Below the pieces are notes generated by a model. The model saw only the letters and a list, made by a program, of their open reading frames with translations, ran no database searches and was not told the origin of the DNA. This document shows, in pieces, positions 45,859-56,300 of a DNA stretch of 64,000 nt. The position numbers and the translations under genes are program-made. How positions within the stretch are numbered: position 1 is the stretch's first letter; every line of letters starts with the position of its first letter. Origin of the DNA: Hyalella azteca (Eukaryota; Arthropoda; Malacostraca; Amphipoda; Hyalellidae); the NCBI RefSeq assembly GCF_000764305.2, contig NW_025940926.1, positions 1 to 64,000 of the forward strand, written 5' to 3'.

Positions 45859-46150
45859 GCCAATACTGCAGCCAATACTGAAGCCAATTGCAGCCAATAC
45901 TCCATCCAGTTGCAGCCAATACTAGCTGCAGTCAGTTGCAGCCAATACTGCAACTAGTTGTAGCCAATACTCCATCCAAGTGCAGCCAATACTAACTGCA
46001 GTCAGTCGTAACCAAATACTCGTGTCAGTTGCAGCCAATACTCTTGTCAGTTGCAGCCAATACTCGTATCAGTTGCAGCCAATACTCGTGTCAGTTGCAG
46101 CCAATACTCGTGTCAGTTGCAGCCAATACTCATATCAGTTGTAACCAAAT
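45852..46150. repeat. About 22-bp array from the stop codon onward
   Basis: Units of CAGTTGCAGCCAATACTCGT type beginning immediately after TCCTTGA, i.e. in the presumed 3' UTR. Confidence 0.82.
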
Positions 46151-48285
46151 ATTCGTATACAATATGACAATATACATGTGTGTTGCAATATTTGTGTTGC
46201 TGACAACATTTGTGTTACAGTAAGTACAGCTTTACAAGCAGCCAAGCAACTCATGTTCTCCCTCTCGCTACGCCTTGTATCATATAAAATTATTATGTGC
46301 TAATCAAGATATCGTATCATTTTCCTTGCAGTTTATCTGTGATACTATTGTTTCCAAAGCAGCTGTAACCATTTATATCAGTTACCCAGCTTACCCTGAA
46401 CAATCCTCGCGATGGTCAGCACATTTGCTAAAGTAAGTGTAATTAATACCAAGGCGTGGCCAATGAAACTTGATAAATGGAACGCAGAAAAATTTAATTC
46501 CTGTCTGCATTCAACAGAACCTAAGTTCGTAAATATTCAACCACAGTCTCAGGCTACAATTATTGGCCACATATAGAAATTAATTTGAATGTAGCTTCGA
46601 AAAAATTGACGGTACACAATGATGAACAGTAATATTTCCTAGTACAAGTTAAAGGCAGATAACGTAGCTTACGTTTAACAATAAACATTAAATATGTGCA
46701 GCGTCTCCACGTCGTGAAACGATGCTATACTGAAAACAAATGAACAAATGCTACACGAGATGCGTAAGCTGCAGCTACGCAGTTCTAGCAACAGCAAAAA
46801 TACCCAGTAAAACTTTAATTTAAGAACTAATTATTCATGTAATGCAGGTGCTATGTAATACAGAAGCTGCTATGCTGTCAAATATATATAAATGATTTTA
46901 AACAATTCATGTCATGTCGGGAATTATTCGCAATTTTGTGGAAAAATGTTGGATCTTGTTAAGAATAACTGAATAAGCACCCCAGACGTTAATGAGGAGC
47001 GTATTCTTAACAAAAAGAGTACTGAGGTGCGTATTCTTAACAAGGTTAATTGAATGAATAATACAAACGAATTGGATCTATTTAAACATTTTTCTAAGAA
47101 TTACAATTTAATGTCAAAAAATACATTGCAAACATTAAATTCCAAATGATAAGCTAAACATCTTAGTCATAGTACTGAGCCGCAATATGATCAAATAAAG
47201 CTACAAAAGAATTTCATGAGAAACGATCCAAACCTTCCCCGAACGTTTATACTGGGGAGCGTTTTATTAATAAGGATATACCAGGGAGCGTTTTATTAAC
47301 AAGGATATACTAGGGAGCGTTTTATAAACTGAAGAACTAGTTCTTCTTGTGCTGTAAGTGCTATGTAGCACAGACGCTGCTCTGCTGTCAAATATATATA
47401 AATGATTTTAAACAATTCATGCCATGTCGGAAATTATTCGCAATTTTACGGAAAAATATTAAATTGAAATATGTTTAAAATAATACGGAATAATCTCGGA
47501 AATTTCTGAAGTGCCATGTGCTAAGCTATGAAATGCAATTTATTTGAGTTTCTAAGTCGCATTCAGCAAATTATGATCACTTAAAGGGTTTACACTAAAA
47601 TATTTGATGATGAGAACGCGGACAACTGGACAAGTTATAACTGAACACAACGCTTCGTCATACTAGCAGAACTAGTATACCAGCAACATTTCCAGGATGC
47701 AGTTAATACATTTATCATGCAGGCAACACGTCTAGCATGCAGGCAACACGTCTAGCATGCAGGCAAACTTTAATTCTCAAGTCGAGACTGTTCCCAGTGA
47801 TCTTCATTGATCGCTCCAATTTCTAAAAAAAATATTTTATGCAGAATGAATTTTATCAGTAAATTATATCATCCTAGACTACTTAGTATTATTTATCAGC
47901 AATATCTTATGCTAGAATAAATTTAGAATAACCGATGAAGTTTAAAGTCGCTGTCCGCAGGATGAGCCGACCGAAATATCGTTACCGCGCTCAAGAGCAT
48001 CATTTGGTTACTTCGTTGGTGTATTTTTGAGGGAAAATTAGAGCGTAGTTCATTTTGTTGTATACCACCTGCATGTGAAGGCATCTCCATGCATTCTAAT
48101 GTGTGAAATCTCGAGTAAAAATTTAGCAGGATTGTTACAAGCTTTTTTGGGGCTGTGTACATATTCTTTAATCTATTCTTAAATGATCAAATCGGAAATC
48201 TACTAGGAATGTTATAGATATTCCTTAATATATGCTTAAATTATCAAATGGTAAATCTACAATAGGAATGTTATGGATGTTCCTT
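46151..48285. other. Intergenic, no gene seen
   Basis: AT-rich. A 110-bp segment is present twice (46845-46955 and 47357-47465, with CTGTCAAATATATATAAATG). A 20-bp unit GCAGGCAACACGTCTAGCAT is repeated near 47715-47765. Confidence 0.65.
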
Positions 48286-48289
48286 GACA

Positions 48290-48445
48290 GGAATGGAAGT
48301 CGTTAGTGACGCGTACTAATACTTGGGAGGTATAAAAGTTGTTAGTGACACGTACTAATACAGTAATACTTGGCAAGAATAAAAGTCGTTAGTGACGCGC
48401 GCTTGGCAGGAATAAAAGTCGTTAGTGACGCGCTAGGCAGGAATA
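48290..48445. repeat. Array with AAAAGTCGTTAGTGACGCG
   Basis: About four or five units of variable length. Confidence 0.75.
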
Positions 48446-48989
48446 GCAGTGGAGGTCAATCGCAGCGGCCAGGAACCTGGATTGTTTTGGTGCAGTGTGC
48501 CGCAGTGCGCCGGCGAGTTAGGATGTGTGGTGTTGTTCCCGCGATCCTCAGGCTCGTGTGCTCGAAGATCTTATGTTATTTTGCTCAGGTTGTGCGAATA
48601 ATATAATTCACTCTTAACATTGAGAGTGAATGTTATTCATGCTATAATTTATGTTGATATGTTTTCAATTTGGTCGTAACGTTTTGATTTGTATGGATGA
48701 TATTTGAGGGTATCAAAATTAAAATAGCCTACGACAAGCGAACTCTTTCCCTGCCTGCCCTCGGAAGTCAAGTGACGACTGAGCTGCCACAATTTAAAAA
48801 CAATTTCTACGAACTTTCCTGAATAGGAATTTTATATTTGAGTCCTGCGTCGCTGGCAGGGAAAATTTTCCTATTCAGGCAGGGATTTTTTTCTTTAAGA
48901 AATCGAAATTAGAAAGCCTGCAGATCACTACATGGTAGCCGGGCCAGGTCTCAGTAGCCGAATTTGGATTATGGGCGTATAGTTTCCGT

Positions 48990-49285
48990 AGACTTGTGCA
49001 AGTTCTATTTGATGAGTAGAAGTGTTGCCTTCTAGTAGATGAGTAGAAGTGTTGCCTTCTATTTGATGAGTAGAAGTGTTGCCTTCTAGTAGATGAGTAG
49101 AAGTGTTGCCTTCTATTTGATGAATAGAAGTGTGGCCTTCTATTTGATGAGTAGAAGTGTTGCCTTCTATTTGATGAGTAGAAGTGTTGCCTTCTATTAG
49201 TTGAGTAGAAGTGGTGCCTTCTATTTGATGAGTAGAAGTATTGCCTTCTATTTGATGAGTAGAAGTGTTGCCTTCTATTTTGGAG
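48990..49285. repeat. 27-bp array
   Basis: About 10-11 units of TGCCTTCTATTTGATGAGTA plus GAAGTGT. 27 is divisible by 3, hence long open frames on the minus strand. Confidence 0.9.
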
Positions 49286-49439
49286 ATTTTTCCAAAAGTC
49301 AAAAACAAAAAAGTAAGGCAAATAAAATTTCGACATGAAACTAATGCACGAGAGAAATTACAGTTTAAGCCGACACGTACGAGTATAGGTTAAAAGAACT
49401 AGTTACTCTGCATACTAATTGTATAGAAACATTTAAATC

Positions 49440-50180
49440 GAAAGAGTTTTCTGGACACAAAATTCCTGCCTTGTACAAGTTGAAATAAGCAAATTTTATA
49501 AAGTCTAAGACGGAAGTATTACACGCAAGTGATATCAGCAGCAGGAGTAGGAGGAGGAATATAGAAACATTCAAATCGAAATCGAAGTTTTCTGAACACA
49601 AAATTCCCGCCTTGTACAAGTGAAAATAAGCGAATTACTTGAAGTCTAAGACGAAAGTATTACACGCAAGTGATATTAAAAAGAGGAGCCGCCTTGTACA
49701 AGTTGCTATAAGCAAATTACTTGAAGTCTAAGACGAAATTATTACACGCAATTGATATCAGAAGCAGTAGGAGTAGGAGGAGAAGNGAGGAATATAGAAA
49801 CATTCAAATCGAAATCGAAGTTTTCTGAACACAAAATTCCCGCCCCGCACAAGTTGCTATAAGCAAATTACCTGAAGTCTAAGACGAAAATATTACACGC
49901 AAGTGATATTAGAAAGAGGAGCCGCCTTGTACAAGTTGCTATAAGCAGATTACTTGAAGTCTAAGACGAAATTATTACACGCAAGTGATATCAGAAAGAG
50001 GTACCGCCTTGTACAAGTTGCTATAAGCAAATTTTCTAAAGTCCAAGACGAAAGTATTACACGCAAGTGATATTAGAAAGAGGAGCCGCCTTGTACAAGT
50101 TGCTATAAGCAAATTACTTGAAGTCTAAGACGAAATTATTACACGCAATTGATATCAGAAGCAGTAGGAGTAGGAGGAGA
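49440..50180. repeat. Array upstream of the sulfotransferase start codon
   Basis: Units of 80-170 bp with CGCCTTGTACAAGTTGCTAT, AAGTCTAAGACGAAATTATT and ACACGCAAGTGATAT. The last unit runs into the ATG at 50185, so it may include the 5' UTR or the promoter-proximal region. Confidence 0.82.
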
Positions 50181-50184
50181 AGAC

Positions 50185-50336
50185 ATGCACTTGTTCCTGC
50201 AGACACTATACCTGCTGACTGTGATGGTCTGCACTGCGATGCTCATGCTGGTGCTGCTGCTCGTGACGCCTGATGTGCACTACAGGCTCAGTCAGGGCGT
50301 GTACAGGCGAGCCCTCACCCCAGCCTTCTTGCAGGG
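50185..50336 (+). CDS. Sulfotransferase exon 1: start and signal anchor
   Basis: ATG at 50185 with a G at -3; an in-frame TGA lies about 75 nt upstream. Reads MHLFLQTLYLLTVMVC and continues hydrophobic to LVLLLVTPDVHY, a single N-terminal membrane segment. Ends phase 2 (CAG GG) at donor GTGAGT, which is repeated in the 21-bp array that follows. Confidence 0.82.
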
Positions 50337-53300
50337 GTGAGTTGGGGACTGTGAGGGGTGAGTTGGGGACTGTGAGGGGTGAGTTGGGGACTGTGAGGGG
50401 TGAGTTGGGGACTGTGAGGGGTGAGTTGGGGNTCTTGCATGTATCCATGGGACAGGAAGTAGATCTTCTCGTATGGTCAGCAGGTGTTGTCCCTTTCCAG
50501 AAACTGCAACAGTTTGGTGCCAATTTTCCTGCCAACGAGCAAGTAATTGTCTACTGAGCCAATATTTACTGTCTGCAAACTCTACCGGGTGGAATGAGCT
50601 ATGGTCTGTCTCTTATACACATCTAGATGTGTATAAGAGACAGGTTGGGGACTGGGGGACTGTGAGGGTGAGTTGGCGTCTTTTAGGGGTGAGTTGAGGA
50701 CGGGGGGAATGTGAGGGGTGAGTTGGGGACTGGGGGGACTGTGAGGGGTGAGTTGGGGACTGAGGTAACTGTGAGGATGAGTTGAGGACTGGGGTGACTG
50801 TGAGGCGTGAGTTGGTGACTGGGGGACTGTAAGGGGTGAGTTGGGGACTGGGGTGAATGTAAATTGTGAGTTGATTTCCAGTGATGACATATGTGGTTGA
50901 GTTGGCACCTCAGGAGTGAGTCTACCATCAAGTGGTGAGTTAATGAGAATCACCATCACACTGAAAAATAATTTGGTTTATATACTCGTACAATACTAAA
51001 TTGTCACTAAGATTTCCCTTATGTTATAGCGGCTATCCTTTAAGCCACGCATATGCCTTCGCGCCATTGACGCTCAGCCATGCTAAAAATCGTGCAACTT
51101 TTGGCGTGGCCAGACTTGAGCCGCCGAAATTTTTGAGGGTTTTATAGAGGGTAAGAGGGGATACTTAGAGGGTATAATTGGGCAGCAGTTACGCCAGAGG
51201 TTACGACCAAGACATTCTCGTGGTGCAGTCACGCGAGCCTCAGGTCAGCCATTGATCGCTCGGCGTGTTGTAGCTTGGCCATTGTAAGGCTCACCAGTTA
51301 GGCTTCTCACGATACGATACGAGTCTCAAGATAAGATACGAGTCTCAGGATAAGATGCAAGTCTCAAGATACAATACGAATCTCAGGTTTTAGCCCTGAA
51401 TTTCATTCTACGTCACAGGGATACGTTATACACATTATAGGTATTCTGCTTCTCAAGATACGATACGAGTCTCAAGATACGATACGAGTCTCAAGATAAG
51501 AAACGAGTCTCAAGATACGATCCGAGTCTCAGGTTTTAGCCCTGAATTCTATTCTACGACACAGGGATCCGTTATACACATTATATTCTACTTCTCAAGA
51601 TACGATACGAGTCTCAAGAGACGATACCAGTCTCAAGGTACGATACGAGTCTCAGGTTTCAAGCCCTTCTATACCACGTCCCAGGGACCCGTTATACATA
51701 ATATATTCTACTTCTCAATATGCGATACGAGTTTCAAGATACGATAGGAGTCTCAAGATAAAATACGAGTCTCAGGTTTAAGCCCTGAATTCTATTCCAC
51801 GTCACAGGGATTTTGCTGCGGTGGGGGCCGTGGTGAGCGACGAGCGACGACGCGACGTGCAGACGTCGGACGTCTCGGCGGCGGTAAAACACGAGGTCGC
51901 ATGGGACTACACAGGCAATAATACAGGTGTGTGGGGTGTGTCGTGTTGTATAGACTATACAGGAAATAATACAGGTGTGTGGAGCGTGTCGTGTTGCACA
52001 GAATATACAAGCAATAATACAGGTGTGTGGGGTGTATTGTGTTGTACAGACTCTACAGGCAATAATACAGGTGTGTGGGGTGTGTCGTGTTGCCCAGACT
52101 ATACAGGCAATAATACAGGTGTGTGGGGTGTGTCGTGTTGTACAGACTATACAGGCAATAATACAGGTGTGTGGGGTGTGTCGTGTTGTACAGACTATAC
52201 AGGCAATAATACAGGTGTGTGGGGCGTGCCGTGTTGTACAGACTATACAGGCAATAATACANNNNNNNNNNNNNNNNNNNNNNNNNNNNNNNNNNNNNNN
52301 NNNNNNNNNNNNNNNNNNNNNNNNNNNNNNNNNNNNNNNNNTACCGGACAAGCCTCCTGACCACTACCTTCTCAAAAACCTTGATCACATGTGAGGTCAA
52401 GGTCACAGGTCTGTAATTTTGGGGTCTGTCCCTCGGACCTCCTTTGTGGATTGGCGTTATCAGTCCCACTTTGAGACCCTCAGGGATAATTCACTCTACT
52501 ATTACTAGTGATGGTGTACTGCCGGGCGGCTCCAATACACATCACCGCGTGTTTGCATGCCCAGGTCCCTTTTATTCTACTATAACCAGTGATGGTGTCC
52601 TGCAAGGCAGCCCCAACACACATAACTGCGTGTTTGCAAGTGCTAGGTCCCTCTTTTTCTACTATTACTATTTACTAGTGATGGTGTGCTGCAGCCCCAA
52701 TACATATCAGTGACATCACCGCGTGTTTGCATGCCCAGGTCACCTGAAGCTGCTGCTGGACTATGAGCGTCCGTAGCACGCGGTGTGGGCGGCCGCAGCG
52801 GACGGCGCCTGCGCTGCGCTGCGCGTTCGCTTCGCACGACGTCACTCCCTGCCACGCACGGCGCTCGCCTCGTACCCTGGCTCCGGCAACACGTGGCTTA
52901 GGTGTGTGTATGTATATGTGAGTGGTGTGTTGTATGTGTGTGTGTATGTGAGTGTGTGTTTGATGTGTGTGAGTGGTGTGTTGTATATGTGTGTTTGTGT
53001 GTATGAGTATGTGAGTGGTGTGTTGTATGTGTATGAATTTAAGTGGTGTGTTGGATGTGTGTGTATGTGCGTGAGTGGTGTGTTGTATGTGTGTGAGTTA
53101 TGGTGTGATGTGGAGATTTGATGATGACTGATCCATGCGATTAATGTTGTATGGAATATGTTTGTTACATGTGCCGTCAGTGCCGAGTTACAATTGTATG
53201 AAAATCATCTGATGAGTGTCTTGCTATAGAGGAGGGGCACTGGTATCGGCAAGGCGCCCGGCGCCTAAAAGCTGAGGCTGTTGCGTACACGTATCTGCAG

Positions 53301-56300
53301 CATGCAACAGTGTGACAGACAGGGTGACAGTTATTGGTACGGATCAACAAGTGTGTCACTAATATGGGTCATGCAGTCAAGAATAGGACAACCAGGAATA
53401 TGACCAGGAATTAATAGGACCAACCTATAGTGGGACCAGCATGCCTGCCCACGGTAGGGACGACGGAGGCGGAACAGCCACATGACCGTGCACGGAGCCG
53501 TTTGTGCCTGTATGTCCCAGGCATTTATGTTTATGCTTATATTACTATAGGTTGGCAAAATTTGTTCCTTTAAGCAGGTATCATTGAAGAGCAGAGAATC
53601 CGTTTTATTGACAATTTTCTTATTAGTTTTTTTGTGTGTGTGCAAAAAACTAATAAGAAAATTGTCAATAAAACGAATTCTCTGGTCTTCAATTTATGCT
53701 TGTATGTACTATTTGTGTGAATTTACACGTGTGTGTGTGTGTGTACATTTGTGTACCTAGACATAAAAAGTACAATTCTAAAAGGTATTGTGCAAATCGT
53801 TTTAAAAAATTTTAACATTTAGGTGACTCTGTTTATTTTCCAACTGGAGGGAATTTGAAGTATAAATTGGACTGATCTTAACAATAAACTGGACTGATTT
53901 TGAACGCTAACTATGCTTGCTCTTCACGATGAATGCACTACGTCAACTTCATGGCCCCTATGATGGGACCAACATGCCTGCATTAGCTGTAACCAAGTCC
54001 TGCTGCTCTTCATGGCCCCTATGATGGGACCAACATGCCTGAAAACGGTAGGGACGACGGAGGCGGGACAGCCACATGACCGTGTACGGAGCCGTTTGGG
54101 CCTGTATGTCCCAGGCATTTATGTTTATGCTCGTATCAGTTGTATGTACTATTTGTGTGAATTTACACGTGTGTGTGTACATTTGTGTACCTGGACATAA
54201 AAAGTACAATTCTAAAACGTATTGTACAGAACGTTTTAAAAAAATTTAACATTTCGGTGCCTATGTTTTTTTCAACTGGAGGGCATTTGGAGAATAAATT
54301 GGACTGATCTTAACAATAAACTGGACTGATTTTGAACGCTAACTATGCTTGATCTTTACGATGAATGCACTACGTCAACTCAGTATTATTATGCTTTTAC
54401 ATTTCAAATCATTAATCCTTGCGCAGATACCTGATCGAGGGCAGCACAGGCATCTTCACGGGCTCAGTGTACAGCGACCGCCAGCTCGCTGCCAGAGGTG
54501 CGGGTCTCAGAGACAAAAATATATTGTATTACATGTAAAGATGAGGCATAAATTCATTTGCTTCTGTAGCATAAACTACTGTAGCATAACTACTAGCATA
54601 ACTGTAGTATAACTACTACTGCTACTGCAGCATAAATTTATTTGCTACTGTAGCATAAATTTATTTGCTGCTTTTCGTATCAAATATTTGCTACTGAAGA
54701 ATTTAGGCGTAGCAGGATGTCAAATACATCGAGGATAGACTCGTTATTAAAATCTGCGCAAACGGTTTCTGCAAAATAATTAAGAAGGCTCAAGTAAACC
54801 AAAATTAATAGAATGATACATTTACACTTGGTACACATCAATATGTCAATAGAAATATTCAAAGATTAAATAGTGAATATTCAAGATAACGGAGAAGTCC
54901 CTTACCGATCAGTGCTGACACCATCACAATGCAAACAGCATCACAGTGCACCATCGCAAGCCCAGTGCAGACACCATCACAGTGCAAACACAATCACAGT
55001 GCAGACACCATCACAGTGCAGACACCATCACAGTGCAGACACCATCACAGTGCAAACACCATCACAGTGCAGACACCATCACAGTGCAGACACCATCACA
55101 ATGCAGACACCATCACAGTGCAGATACCATCACAGTGCAGACACCATCACAGTGCAGACACCATCACAGTGCAGACACAATCACAGAGCAAACAGCATCA
55201 CTGTGCATCATCACAAGCCCTGAACAAAGACACAAATTTCGATCCACTCAAGCCTTGCCTAGTTCTACATAGAAAATTTTCAGTAGTTAGAACTGAATAC
55301 GTCGTATCAAAATGCGCGGCCGCAACATGTGTAAATTGAGGTTTTCGTATACACTGAATAAAACAAATGATGCACGTCGCATGCAAAACATGCAAATTAA
55401 GGAACAAATTAAAACAATCCTTGCCATTGTAGGCAGGTAGATCACATTTCATTACTCTTTTTGCATCACAGGTATTTCCCATTTCTCTAATAGGGTTGCA
55501 CCTGGCCCTATCTCGCATTATTGTCAGAGTTGTTGTCTGACGGAGTTGTCGCGTGCAGGCTTCTACGCATTATTTATCTCGCATTATTATCAGAGTTACT
55601 GTTGTTTGAAGGAGTTGTCTTGTACAGCTTCTACGCATTATTTATCTCGCATTATTTTCAGAGCTACTGTTGTTTGAAGGAGTTGTTTTGTACAGCTTCT
55701 ACGCATTATTTATCTCGCATTATTTTCAGAGTTACTGTTGTTTGACGAAGTTGTCGCGTGCAGGCTTCTATGCATTATTTATCCCGCATTATTTTCAGAG
55801 TTACTGTTGTTTGACGAAGTTGTCGCGTGCAGGCTTCTACGCATTATTTATCTCGCATTATTTTCAGAGTTACTGTTGTTTGACGAAGTTGTCGCGTGCA
55901 GGCTTCTACGCATTATTTATCCCGCATTATTTTCAGAGTTACTGTTGTTTAACGAAGTTGTCGCGTGCAGGCTTCTACGGCGAGAACGTGAGCCCAGAGT
56001 GCGGCTGTACAGTCGCGGTCAAAACGCACGGCTACTGCCTCATGGGCGTGCCCGTGGACCGGTAACTTAGAAATTAGATTTGCCTTTGTTGAAATTAACC
56101 CACTCGTCAAATTTATGTTGATTTTATATGACAATGAATTACCAGATTTTTTAAAATGAATGATGCATGTATCACAAGTGTTTTTAATAGAACTCACTTT
56201 TTACCTCAGCGAAAAAGATATCATATGAAAATCAGTGATAATTTGCGAAGATATTTTTCCTGATCAGTATATAGTATGGGAAAGTATTTCATTCACCACA

